Assembly: GCA_023014365.1 (NCBI GenBank)
Contig: JAEBUN010000001.1
Span: forward strand, 1,674,001-1,738,000
DNA length: 64,000 bases
Direction: 5' to 3'
Source of the DNA: Lepiota brunneoincarnata
Taxonomy: Eukaryota > Basidiomycota > Agaricomycetes > Agaricales > Agaricaceae
Part shown: positions 1 to 9,769 of the stretch, in pieces
Position numbering within the stretch: position 1 is the stretch's first letter
Layout: every line of letters starts with the position of its first letter
Notes under the pieces: model-generated
Seen by the model: the letters and a program-made list of their open reading frames with translations, nothing else
Database searches by the model: none
Told to the model about the DNA's origin: nothing
Program-made: the position numbers and the translations under genes

Positions 1-1283
1 CTTTGGGGTCCCAATTTTTTGATTGCCAGGAGCCCAGGGGCGACTATTATCCTGTAAGATATCCGCCTAGAACAACATGTAAGGCGAAGTACTCACAGAC
101 AAAACTGAAGCGAAATCGTCGTCATGTTCCAAGTCCGCCAACCCGAACAGGCCTTTGAGCTGTTTCTTGAAAATTCCACTGGTCAAGATGGTGTCGACGA
201 TGCTGATGGAATTGACAAGATGGGAAGAGCATTTTGGATCAGCAGCGTTGCGGATAATCTCCATATACTGCCAATTCTCGATAGCGGCGTGAGTGACACC
301 TTGATATGTATTAGAGTGGCAATTTCGAACGCAAGAAATGAAATGACATACCACTGGACGCGATGGCGCCGTACACTAGGTCGGGAAAGAGAACCTTCAT
401 GTGTGCAGCACGCGCGCCTGCGTAGGAGCCCTATAGCAGTTTGTGTGAACTTATGTAGGAAAGGGGATGGTCACTACATACGCCGTAGTAAATCCAGGGT
501 GTACCCGGCGCAGTCAAGTCTTCGTCGATGCCATTAAACTTGACGTTGGCCATGAAGTTGGCGCTGTCTGCAGCGGCTTGCTCGTTTGTGAGCCATCTGT
601 CGTTGACTGAGATTATTGCCGAAAATTGGAACGACAGAGACGTACCGGAGAGAGTCAGTAGTCAAGTTTTGTACAGCAACGGACTCGCCTGGGGAGGTGC
701 TAAATGTCTAGTCGAGCGTAAAAGTTCAAGTGAGACGTACCATAGTATCGGTGCTCCAAGACTACTCCAACACCATTCGTTGCGCTCGCGAGGATGTCAG
801 CAATGCCCGTGTCAAGGAAGGGCAGTCTGTCCTACAAGCAGTACCTGTCAATACATTGATAACACCTCCATAGCGGAAGAGACTCACCTCTCCACTTGTC
901 TCTCCGCCGTCAATTACAGTTACGGGGGCCCCGACTCTCGGTTTGTAATGCCTCTGATTGACCCAGAACCTCTGTTTAAATGTATGGGTGTTGGTCTTGT
1001 CAAAGTGATCCAAAGGTTGTTCGAACCACTGAGGCACAAACTCGGAAATGTCGCGCCGGGATTCAACGAGATCCTCCTCGGAGGGGTTCCAACCATCCTG
1101 GATAGTAAGGCGATGGCGGAAGGGGAGATCTCTGCGAGAGGCGACTTGTTCTCGAGCCTCTTGTTGGTCGAGACGCCAGAGGTTGACGCCCTGTGGACCA
1201 AGGACGCGTAGAAGATGGGAGGGAGGCCCCGGAGCTGCAAGGCAGGTGAGTGCAAGAAGACCGAGGACGAGAGGGCGAGCCAT
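1..1283 (-). CDS. Secreted serine carboxypeptidase, peptidase family S28 (partial)
   Basis: The gene runs off the left edge, so the C-terminal part is missing. Seven exons can be read on the minus strand: 888-1283, 741-831, 646-688, 482-596, 352-430, 97-299 and 1-51, all joined in frame by GT-AG introns. The start MARPLVLGLLALTCLA is a typical signal peptide. Then follow the S28 hallmarks: WFEQPLDHFD, VTVIDGGETSGE, LPFLDTGIADIL, VLEHRYYG, NLTTDSLRWL, and GGSYAGARAA with the nucleophile serine in GGSYAG, then PLGSWQSKNWDPK at the edge. S28 enzymes (PRCP/DPP7 and fungal relatives) cut after proline or remove short peptides and act in the secretory route or outside the cell. The catalytic Asp and His lie beyond the window. 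No lesion is seen in the visible part. Confidence 0.9.
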
Positions 1284-1696
1284 GGATGGTGACTCACATG
1301 CGCAGAGCGTTTATAAGTTGTTGGACGTGCACAAGGCCCTCGGCACATGTGATCGTGGTTATTTTAGGGTACGAACACTGGAACATATGGACAATCGCCG
1401 AGCATAGGGCTGCAACTCCCAGACCCTTATGCAAATAGAACCACTACGATATCTTCACCCCTGATCCTCTCTCAACATCTTCGCTTGCTTGCGCTACGGT
1501 TGGTGGTGGTGCTACCAACGAACTTATCGACAAATGGCTCGAGCACCGCCCACTCGGATTTGACAGACCTGGTTCAGCAGCCTCCGTTCGCGTATATATG
1601 CCACTCAGAACAAACAAAATTTAACCTGGAACAAGGCCGACTTTGTCCCTGGGAATGTGTTCTGCTGTACCGTCAACACGGGTCGCCTCATCCCCC
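1284..1696. other. Intergenic, upstream of the S28 gene
   Basis: No supported gene. CpG content is still normal here, in contrast with DNA from about 2.0 kb on. Short open stretches at 1485-1690 have no recognisable product. Confidence 0.4.
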
Positions 1697-2014
1697 TCCA
1701 AGTTCCCTTTCGCCACCATTATTGATCAACGTAATGAAACTTGCATCACACCCAGTCCAATTACATACCACCCTCCATGTGTGTTTCGCCCTCTCTCCCT
1801 GTTCACTGACAAGTGGCAGCACCACCGCTCCCCCCTCAACACCAACACTCTTCTTCGGGAACCTAACAATCTTGCAGTCATTCATGCAGGATGGATTTGT
1901 ACACCTCGAAGGGGAGTTGTAGAATATCTCGGGGCCTGGGATGAATGATGGGTCCGTGAAGAGGATTTGGGCATGGGGAGTTTCTTGTATGAAAAGAGAA
2001 ATGATGAAAGGAGG
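1697..2014 (-). repeat. Inverted repeat arm 1 (copy of the MYND-gene 5' part)
   Basis: About 318 bp that match the reverse complement of 2430-2747 at roughly 95 percent. On the minus strand it encodes the same peptide start, MNDCKIVRFPKKSVG, as the broken MYND gene at 2480. All eight CpG sites of this arm are TpG or CpA in arm 2. It is thus an inverted partial duplication of the neighbouring gene and its upstream DNA, split by a spacer of about 415 bp. Confidence 0.85.
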
Positions 2015-2429
2015 TTGTATTCATAATTGCAAGTTGCCCCCTGATCAGTTGTGTGGTTTTATGTGTTGATGGAAGCTTTTTTTTCTATAGCTGCCTGAAT
2101 TGATGCTTCTTTGTGGGATGCATGAAACAGGATGCAATGACATTTATATCACCTTTACAGATGTGGACAAATTGGAGATGGACAATGCTACAGTTTACTT
2201 CATCTGTATGGCCAGGTATGCATTACATCCCATGCCAAATCCAAGTATTGAGAAACAATTACAGCATGAATGTACACCCTACCATTGCATTCTCATTCTC
2301 ATCCTCACCAACCATTTCTGCCCTCTAGATATACACCTCAAAAACACACTTGCAGAGAATCAATGTCTCCCCTGTTTCCTCAAATAGATCTTACTCTCTG
2401 CACAATTTTACATGAAAAATGACCTCCTT
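2015..2429. other. Spacer between inverted arms
   Basis: AT-rich, nearly CpG-free DNA. No supported gene; the small open frames have no recognisable content. Confidence 0.4.
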
Positions 2430-2747
2430 TCATCATTTCTCTTTTTGTACAAGAAACTTCCTACTCCCAAATCCTCTTCATGGACCCATCATTCATCCCA
2501 GGCCCCAAGATATTCTACAACTACCCTTTGAGGTGTACAAATCCATCCTGCATGAATGACTGCAAGATTGTTAGGTTCCCAAAGAAGAGTGTTGGTATTG
2601 AGGGGGGAGTGGTGGTGCTGCCACTTGTCAGTGAACAGGAAGAGAGGGTGAAACACACATGGAGGGTGGTAGGTAATTGGACTGGGTGTGATGCAAGTTT
2701 CATTATGTTAATCAATAATGGTGGCAAAAGGGAACTTGGAGGAGGAG
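2430..2747 (+). repeat. Inverted repeat arm 2
   Basis: Partner of arm 1 (1697-2014). It overlaps the 5' half of the MYND pseudogene. Differences from arm 1 are mainly CpG to TpG/CpA, so this copy looks more strongly decayed. Confidence 0.85.
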
Positions 2748-2965
2748 ATATGGGTGGTTCGAAAGAACTAGTCAAGGGGAACCAAGGAAGTACTGGTACC
2801 TCTGGCTCAGATGCAGGCATAAGATCTGGAAAGGAAGATCAAGGCAGAGAGATGAGCACCAGTTCAAAGGCTTCATGTGGAGGCCTTTGCAGTAGATGCA
2901 AACTGGTGTGCTATTGCTCATGGGAGCACTAACTCAAGGATTGGGCAGAATACAAAAGGGTTTGC
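2480..2965 (+). pseudogene. MYND zinc-finger protein, broken by a nonsense codon
   Basis: The frame starts MDPSFIPGPKIF and runs open for 150 codons, then stops with TAA at 2930-2932. The same frame continues past the stop as LKDWAEYKRVC. Read across the stop, the segment CSRCKLVCYCSWEH-stop-LKDWAEYKRVC has the spacing of a MYND finger (CxxC, YCS, DW, Y/HK, C). The stop sits where MYND fingers usually have glutamine, so CAA to TAA is the simplest change. The rest of the protein, with GNWTGCDASFI and LCSRCK, is not recognised. The surrounding DNA is CpG-poor, in keeping with a decayed repeat copy. Confidence 0.6.
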
Positions 2966-3327
2966 ATGCAGGGGATTGTTTGGCACTTTACAATAATAGT
3001 ACAGGTATTCTTTACAGTAGCTCTGCCTGCTTGTCAGCTAGATGAAGGCTGGGTTTTAATTTGATCCATTGAGGAACACTGATCAAAAGACCAAGGATAT
3101 CTCAGCTTGCATAGGCTGTCTCATGCAAGTGACAGCTAATTTGAGACAGCCTATTGGATGGGTTAGGCTGCTCACATGATCTCAGCTGAGGTAGTCACCA
3201 CTTGCATTTTTACTTGGTAACAGCAATTTTTTCAGAGCTGCCAGGCAAACTTGATAAGTTGCCCAATAACTCATTATCCCCAAGACAGGCACAAGTTTAT
3301 CCAATACCATTCTAATCATTCACTGCT
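2966..3327. other. Gene-free CpG-poor stretch
   Basis: Nothing recognisable. AT-rich, repeat-like DNA between the MYND relic and the membrane-protein relic. Confidence 0.4.
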
Positions 3328-5770
3328 CTAATATTTAAATATTACACCTTTCATATCAAGACCTAACACAGCTCTGGAGGCACCTAATATCTTTGCCCAT
3401 CCCCCTTTATGTGGGAACCCATGCTGATTGGGCTCCAGCTCTGTCCCTTGACTACCATTGGGCCCTTCAACATACAGTGCTGAAAACCCAACTGCAACCC
3501 ACCCAACAGAAGTATGATCCAACACCTTCTTTATGTAGCTGAAAGTGACAGCCCTACTAAGTAAAAGTATTATCATTCCAATGAGGGACAGCACCCAAAT
3601 CAAAAGGAGGATAAACCCTGGAATTGCATACTTCAAGTCATATTCAAGTGACCTGGCATTTGGGGAGACTGAGGGTGAAGTTGATTGGAATACTGACCAG
3701 GTTGTTCACCATGAGATCCATCCAGATGATGTTCCATATTTTTTCCTGACCAAGAGTTGAATTCCCCTCAAGTAGAGATTGGTACTTGGATTTCAGGGCA
3801 AAGTCCATCCTTCCAGAGTAATCTGCTATGAAACCCACAGTCAAATCATAAGCAAATGACCAAATTCACGTATAAGCAGTGTGGGGTTGCCCCACAAAAA
3901 ATGGTCCATCAAGGGAGGGACTTTCAGTTGGAAGGTGAAGGGAAGGACCTGTAGCTGGAAGGTAGAGGGAGTCACTCTGAAGGGTTGAGAGTAATGGGTT
4001 GCCCTTGTAGCTGTCATTCACGCACCCCCACATTATGTTGGTACTGAGAGCACCTATGCTTCTGTTGTCCACTGCCCACAACAGGGAAGACTTGGCAACC
4101 TCGCAGGATATTTGGATAGATTGGATATTGGCGGTCTGGTTCAAAACAAAAGTCAGCCTCTGGATGCTGGCTCTCATTGCACTTGCACATGCAAGCAGTT
4201 CAGTGCTCCCTTTTTGAGCATCCTTGCTCACTCCGGGATCTCCAATATCTGCACAGAAAGTGAGGCCAGAAAAGAAGCCACATGCCAACAGATGTTGGAT
4301 ATACTGGTTGTCACACTAGTGTGATTGAGGGCTGTTTGGCACACCTCTGGGTCTGTATAGACATAATAAGTCAAGTGAGTTGTCTCTCCCTCTGAGCCTA
4401 CATAAGCCATAGGGGTGGGAAGCTTTTCTCTAGCCTTGACCACCTTGGCAGATATATCAGGGTAATCACAGGTCACATTGAGGAACCTCATGATCAAGAG
4501 ACTGTTCTCCAATGCTGTTAGGGGAAGTACGAGCACCAGAACCAAGTTGATATTTGGGTGGCAAACACAGTCAACACCCACACTACTTATATACATAGTG
4601 GTCTGCACACAGACTGGGTAGCCAAACATTATGTAGCTACTAGAATATAATGTATGCAAACAATATACAAACAACATCAATTGTATGCAGATCGGACTTG
4701 GGGACGGGGGTGGCCAAAGGCCAAGGCCAGGCTTAGGCATCAGGCATCAGCTAGAGAGGTTGAGCCCGGACACCCAACCACAGACCCCTAGACATACCTT
4801 GCATAAGGGGAGAGCATATGCTACTTGTCCCCTTACAATTGTGGCCTTATAAGTGACCCGGGCCAGGTCAATGTTCTGGTCATTGTGGCTGGGTGGTGGG
4901 AGTTCCTTTGTCGCATAGGCAAAACCTCCATGATCTGTGATGTTGAAGCTGAAGAAGCTTCCCACAGGTTCTCCATCTAGCCCAATACTCATGAAATGAT
5001 CGAGTGTCAGGTTGGTGTTAATACACCTAGTGACTGGTTTAAGCCAAAGGTTATCCTGGGACCATGTACCCCCATCAGCCAAGATAGGGTAGTATTTGAT
5101 TCCAAAACCCTAAGCCAGGATGTTCTGGTGACATATCAACAATGGCCCCTTCAACTATAAAAGTATCATTGTGCGTAAAAATGACTGGGGCCTGCCAAAG
5201 ATCCCAATGTTGCTGCTATTAAATCATTGATATTGCATGGTAAAAGGACTGTGTGGGATGCTATTGAATATCTCCATGATGCTCTGGGGGATTACAGAAG
5301 TGCTGTTTTGGATTCCAGAACAGAGCATGTTGCCCCCCTCGAAACACCCCCGATTGTATGAAAACCTACAAGGTTGGGTGCCAAACCCCAGATGTAACAA
5401 GTCTGGAATATATTGGGTATGGACTTGTTGATATGCAGTAGGCACAAGGGGTCCCTCATGAAATCCAAGAGGGAATATTGCACTAATGATGGTGCAAAGG
5501 ATGATATTGATTGTGGTCAAGAAGGATAGGGTGCTTGTGATTGTGCCACCTCCAGGGCTTGAATTTGAATCTGTCCATAGGATAATGGGCCAAAGAGATG
5601 AGTGCAGCATCTTGGCAAGTGAGCTCCATGAGAGGGTGGTATTGTAATTGGGCATGAAATAAATCAGGAGGATGACAAGGGATAGCAAGAGCATGATTTT
5701 GGCAAATGTTGAGAATGCATTAACTAAGGTGACTGCCTGGGCCATGAATAATTCAGTGATTATTCTCATA
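3328..5770 (-). pseudogene. Multi-pass membrane protein family, decayed copy 1
   Basis: Family not recognised. Reading from the right: a hydrophobic N-terminal block (MRIITELFMAQAVTLV, LLLSLVILLIYFM, LSFLTTINIILCTI), then PLGFHEGPLVPTAYQQVH, an extracellular-looking segment with many N-glycosylation sites, GGTWSQDNLWLKPV, SLLWAVDNRSIG, and a C-terminal membrane helix IPGFILLLIWVLSLIGMII. It matches the copy at 7322-17823 on the opposite strand along its whole length. It is broken by a TGA soon after the FTMQYQ segment, by a frame change near 5075-5090, and by a 322-bp solo LTR at 4516-4837. CpG is almost absent. Similar proteins occur as species-rich families in agaricomycetes; this is from memory, not checked. 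Confidence 0.65.
4516..4837 (-). mobile_element. Solo LTR, small-LTR family, copy A
   Basis: A 322-bp block starting TGTAAGGGGAC and ending CTTCCCCTAACA (TG...CA, short inverted ends), nearly identical to the block at 17130-17450. It carries a TATA-like TATATAAG. It lies inside the membrane-protein copy 1. Flanks aatgc and attgt are not a clean duplication, so the target repeat has decayed. Confidence 0.7.
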
Positions 5771-6216
5771 GCTTCCTTGAAGCAAGGTGAGTGTTAGTAT
5801 CATTGTCTTACTCAGTTAGTATCACTGAGGTATGCTTACCACTGATGCTCGGAAAGGCAGCAGGGGCAAAGGGATCCTGGGCATTTGCTTGCCTATAAGT
5901 GCTGTGATAGGCCATACATCATCTTCGTGAATGATTACTGCTGAAGTTGATGCATTGCTTTGCTGGGACATCACTAAAAATCCCAGGATCAAATTGGGTA
6001 TTGCCCTTTGCCATTTACCATGGGTATGGGAATGCGACTGGACAAGATTGTACTCACAGTCAATGCTTAAAATGCTCAGAGCACCTCAAGAACTGATATC
6101 ACATATACCCAATATCAAAGCATGGGCATCCTGACCCAGTAGCTGGTAAACAATAATGGATATAAGGCTTGGGTGTTCCCAGAGTAAGACGCCTCGGGGC
6201 AGCTCACTTCATGTAC
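5771..6216. other. Region 5' of membrane-protein copy 1
   Basis: Possible upstream exon of copy 1 (splice-like CAAG just before the MRIITEL start), too decayed to call. No other gene seen. Confidence 0.35.
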
Positions 6217-6599
6217 TGTTATCAGAAGTCTTATCAGAAGGACAGTTATCTTTAGCTACATTCCCATGTCACTATGAAACCATCAGTAGTGTACATCAGA
6301 AGGACTATTCTTACCATATGCCTCATGTTTCTTATCTATGACTCATAGTTACCTCAGTCTGGACTATTATAGTAGGAGTACAGCCACACTTAGAAGTATA
6401 TAAGGATACAGTACAATACCTTGTATCCTTATCTTAGTGTTATAAAGTTCTTACCTCCTATACCTCTTTGCCATAACCGGCTGGACTTATAGTGCTCCAT
6501 TGTCTCCAAGTCACGCTCAGTAGGATAGGACCAAGTCTGTATAGACATCCTGTGTCGAACCCCGTGCTACTCAAGAGTGAACCCTTAACCTGGGTAACA
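6217..6599 (-). mobile_element. Solo LTR of the chromovirus family, diverged
   Basis: A 383-bp block starting TGTTATCAGAAG and ending CTGGGTAACA aligns along its length with the 386-bp LTRs at 7975 and 15780, in the same (minus) orientation. The TATATAAGG and TATCTTAGTGTT core is kept. Most CpG sites of the intact LTR are TpG or CpA here. Flanks tgtac and ctact do not form a clear target duplication. Confidence 0.85.
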
Positions 6600-7321
6600 C
6601 TACTTGTTCTAATAAGGAGATCTGCTTAGATTCATTCACAGGACTTACAGGTGCTTCCTGAGAAGTTGGAGAAACTGATGTTGGGAAGTTTGATCATGAG
6701 TGGGACATATAAGTATTCTGAATCACACTATCAGCACCTTCCTAGTGCAAAGTCTCTGCATTGGACTGAATACATACCTAACAATGGGTGAAAGCATTCC
6801 CGGTCCACATTCAATTTCTCATGACCATAGCAATAATATAGGAGTTTCACACCTCACATCAGATATTGCATGGAGAAGCATCTCTGGGTTGCAGTGATGA
6901 AAACACATCAGAAATTTGATGCTGGAGTAACCAGGACAGCCGTCCCAGCAAGGAGAGACACTGCTTTGGCAGTCAAAACAATATTCTGCTCCAAGAGGAC
7001 ATCATCCAAGTAGTGCCCTAGGGGTTCCTGAGACTTGTGACTATGCCTCCCATTGGTTACCCTCATGCAAGTAAACAAAGGAGCACAGACATTTCTTGGG
7101 GCCCTTCATTCATTTGGTCAGTCACATCACTTGTTTTGAAACTCCATTAGATGTTGATGCAATGAAGGTGAATTACATTGTAGCCCATCATGATTTTACC
7201 ACAACTGGTAATTTGTACTGCCATATTAGTGTGGGCAGACTACACACTTGCAGCATTCACTATCCCAGTGACTTCTTCCCTGAACAGAGGTGAGTGACAC
7301 TCTAGGGCATTGTAAGAGAAC
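6600..7321. other. Decayed DNA 5' of membrane-protein copy 2
   Basis: An open stretch at 7096-7290 (HLVSHITCFETPLDV) followed by GTGAGT at 7290 and a possible acceptor just before the copy-2 start could be an upstream exon of the membrane-protein family. Otherwise nothing is recognised. Confidence 0.35.
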
Positions 7322-7974
7322 ATGAATGGACACTCCCAGCATTCAAGGGGGGCCATTATGGCCAGAATCATCACTCAGTTATCTGTTGCCAAGGCCATCA
7401 CAATAGGCAACACTTTGTTGACATTTATTCAAGTCACACTCTCATTATCCCTTGTTGTCCTCCTGATCTACTTCATGTCCAATTCCAACACCACCCTCTC
7501 ATGGAGTTCTATCACCAGAACATTGCACTCATCATTTTGGCCTGTGGTCCTACAAACTGATTCTAGCTCAAGCCCCAGATGTGGGAAGATCATGAACATC
7601 CTCTCTTTCTTGACCACAATCAATACCATCCTTTTCACAATGGCTGGGGTGACTTTACCACTTGGTTTCCATGAGGGACCTCTTGTCCTGACCCCATATC
7701 AACAAGTTGATGCTTGCTATGTCCCAGATTTATTGCCTGTTGGATTTGCAACAACAAAAAACTGAGACAGATTCTCATATGGTTGCACATGTGGTTTTCA
7801 GGAGTCAATACCTTGTCCAGGGAGTACAGATCCCAATAGTTCTACCATTGCTGCAGGTGTCATTGAGATATTCAACAGTACTACACATGGGCCCTTCTCA
7901 ATGCAATATCAACAATTCTTTGCTGTGGAAGAGCCCAGGAGTTGGAGCAATGGGTACATGACCCCAGCTCAGTC
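7322..7974 (+). pseudogene. Multi-pass membrane protein copy 2, 5' part
   Basis: The N-terminal part with hydrophobic blocks (TLSLSLVVLLIYFM, ILSFLTTINTILFTM) and PLGFHEGPLVLTPYQQVD matches copy 1 at 3328-5770. A TGA ends the frame at about 7763; the same protein continues afterwards (GVIEIFNSTTHGPFSMQYQ, NGYMTPAQS). At 7974 the gene is cut by the chromovirus; the last five bases, CAGTC, are the target duplication. The sequence resumes at 16171. The TGA means the copy was probably already dead or dying when the element entered, though order cannot be shown. Confidence 0.7.
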
Positions 7975-8360
7975 TGTTACCCGGGTTAGGGGTTCGCTCT
8001 TGAGTAGCACGGCGTTCGTGGCAAGATGTCTATACAGACTTGGTCTTGTCCTACTGGGCGTGACTTAGAGACGACGGAGCACTATAGTCCAGCCGGTTTA
8101 AGGGCAAAGAGGTATAGGAGGCAAGAACTGTATAACACTAAGATAAGGATACAAGGTATTGTACTGTATCCTTATATACTTCTAAGTGTGGCTGTACTCC
8201 TACTATAATAATCCAGACCGGGGTAACTATGAGTCAGAGATAAGAGAACACGAGGCGTATACTAAGAATAGTCCTTCTGATGTACACTACTGATAGTTTC
8301 ATAGTGACATGGGAATGTGAACTAAAAATAACTGTCCTTCTGATGTGGTTTCTGATAACA
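7975..8360 (-). repeat. 3' LTR of the chromovirus
   Basis: 386 bp, identical to 15780-16165. Because the element reads on the minus strand, this left copy is the 3' LTR. Confidence 0.97.
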
Positions 8361-8397
8361 TTAGGTCCGTTTCTAGAGTTGTTTTCCATACAACTCG

Positions 8398-9366
8398 TTA
8401 GTTTCCTTCTTCCGGGTATTCGGCTAAGTAATTTGGTTCGTAGTAGTCGATTTGGGGTAGGTCGGTGGAGTCTGGTCTGGGGGGAATGACGGGGGAGAAG
8501 GTAGGAGTGGGAGTTCTGTGAAGGTTGAGTACGGTGGCGGTTTCTGGGGATGGGGGGTGTCCTGGGTAGAAGATATCATATAGAAGGCGTCTGAAATGGG
8601 GACTTTCGATTCTTTCTTCTGGTGGGGTGAGTTGGTTTGTTTCAGAAGGAACCGCATGGTTCTCCTGTGATGTTTGATTCGGCCACGTCGTCGTAGCATT
8701 CCTCGTAATAATCGTCATGGGTGAGATTGATGTATCGATGGTGAGTTGTGGGAACGGTCGGGGGACGGGCTGTAGGATTTCTGGAGTAGGGGGCGTGTCG
8801 AGTCTTTCGACTTGGGCATTCGGTCCGTTTATGGCGCGGTTGAAAGACGGCGCAATGGGGGCATCTGTATTTGATGCAATCGTATGAGTAGTGTCCTGGG
8901 GCATATTGCTTGCATCCGAGGCAGGCAAATTGGGGGCAATCCATAGCCCAGTGTCCTGTGTGTCTGCATTGGATGCAGACCGATCTGTCAGTGGTTCGGG
9001 GGTTGGTTCGCTGGTGAATGGGGTTGGGGGAGTTCCGAATCGGGACGTTGTTACTGGTGACGGTGTGGGTGGTGTCCTTGGTGGGGGTGAGAAGTCTGAA
9101 GGGATTTCTGATACTGGCGGGCTTTCTTCCCTTACTGGGGGCGGTGGTGATAATAGCGGCAGTGGTCGTCGTGGTAGTGGTGGGGATGGTTGTGGTGGGG
9201 GGCTGCGAGGTATGTACCTCATTTCGCTTGGGTAGGTTCTTCGACACCTCGGACATGAGGCCCGATCTTGAGCGGAGAAGTCGCTCGAGTGATTCTGCCC
9301 AGGCACGTTGCGTATTGTACGCAGTAGCGAGAGCCTTAGTCTGTCGTACGTGGCGGGTATAGTCAT
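8398..9366 (-). CDS. Overlapping proline-rich frame ORF4 of the chromovirus
   Basis: A 322-codon open frame, one frame away from ORF3 and overlapping it over 8642-9366; it ends about 37 bp before the 3' LTR. It is rich in Pro, Ser and Thr and has no recognised domain. The part beyond ORF3, with RLLYDIFYPGHPPSPE and IDYYEPNYLAEYPEEG, is less low-complexity than the overlap. It may be the C-terminal part of ORF3 reached by frameshift or splicing, a separate product, or simply a stop-poor shadow of a biased sequence. Confidence 0.35.
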   Translation of the reverse strand: MTIPATYDRLRLSLLRTIRNVPGQNHSSDFSAQDRASCPRCRRTYPSEMRYIPRSPPPQPSPPLPRRPLPLLSPPPPVREESPPVSEIPSDFSPPPRTPPTPSPVTTSRFGTPPTPFTSEPTPEPLTDRSASNADTQDTGLWIAPNLPASDASNMPQDTTHTIASNTDAPIAPSFNRAINGPNAQVERLDTPPTPEILQPVPRPFPQLTIDTSISPMTIITRNATTTWPNQTSQENHAVPSETNQLTPPEERIESPHFRRLLYDIFYPGHPPSPETATVLNLHRTPTPTFSPVIPPRPDSTDLPQIDYYEPNYLAEYPEEGN

Positions 9367-9766
9367 ACCAGAGTTGTCGGTCGTATTCTGAAATTGGAGT
9401 GTGTTCCAATTTAATCATAAAGGCTCCGTCGGTGGCAGCCTCGCGCAGATCTCCGTCAGAAGGGTGATCTGGTCCATATGATCGTACTCCAGCTGTATGG
9501 TATCTAAGGGAGGCGGCTGGGGCAGCTGTTGGTTCTGGAGTGTCGTTGGGGTCGGGGGTTTCGTCCCTGGGGGAGGCGTATGTTGCGGCGAAGGTGTGAG
9601 AGGGGGTGTAGGGAGACGGGGCCGGAATGGGAGTTGTTTGAAGTGTTGTATGTTCGACGTTTGCATTGTTTATGATAACGACGGAGGATGATGAGGAGGT
9701 TGGTGAAGGTGTTGTTGAAAAAGGGGGAGTAGTTTGGGGGCGAGTGAGGTCGAGGTTCATGGGCAT
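8642..9766 (-). CDS. Chromovirus ORF3, zinc-knuckle protein downstream of Pol
   Basis: 374 residues. The N-terminal third is Pro/Thr/Ser-rich; the middle has a charged helical stretch (LWYDYTRHVRQTKALA, AWAESLERLLRSRSG); the C-terminal part carries three zinc-knuckle-like motifs: CIQCRHTGHWAMDC (CX2CX4HX4C), CLGCKQYAPGHYSYDC and CPHCAVFQPRHKRTEC (both CX2CX6HX4C). The start ATG lies three bases after the Pol stop and in the same frame (TAA AAG ATG). The knuckles suggest nucleic-acid binding, perhaps an extra nucleocapsid-like or chaperone factor; this is inference. Third ORFs after Pol occur in some fungal gypsy elements. Confidence 0.7.
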   Translation of the reverse strand: MPMNLDLTRPQTTPPFSTTPSPTSSSSSVVIINNANVEHTTLQTTPIPAPSPYTPSHTFAATYASPRDETPDPNDTPEPTAAPAASLRYHTAGVRSYGPDHPSDGDLREAATDGAFMIKLEHTPISEYDRQLWYDYTRHVRQTKALATAYNTQRAWAESLERLLRSRSGLMSEVSKNLPKRNEVHTSQPPTTTIPTTTTTTTAAIITTAPSKGRKPASIRNPFRLLTPTKDTTHTVTSNNVPIRNSPNPIHQRTNPRTTDRSVCIQCRHTGHWAMDCPQFACLGCKQYAPGHYSYDCIKYRCPHCAVFQPRHKRTECPSRKTRHAPYSRNPTARPPTVPTTHHRYINLTHDDYYEECYDDVAESNITGEPCGSF

Positions 9767-9769
9767 CTT

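Noticed and set aside
1310..1315. TATAAA on the minus strand before the S28 start codon
   Set aside because: It lies only 27 nt before the ATG, so transcription would begin at or after the start codon. Not taken as the promoter.
4516..4837. Considered as a true intron or introner-like element
   Set aside because: The related block at 17130-17450 lies at a different gene position, has TG...CA ends and an AGCTG target duplication; a solo LTR explains this better.
6212..6604. Target duplication for the solo LTR at 6217-6599
   Set aside because: Flanking pentamers tgtac and ctact match too poorly to claim.
9018..9362. Plus-strand Gly/Val-rich frames over ORF3 of the chromovirus
   Set aside because: They are antisense shadows of the Pro/Thr-rich ORF3; low complexity and no domain.
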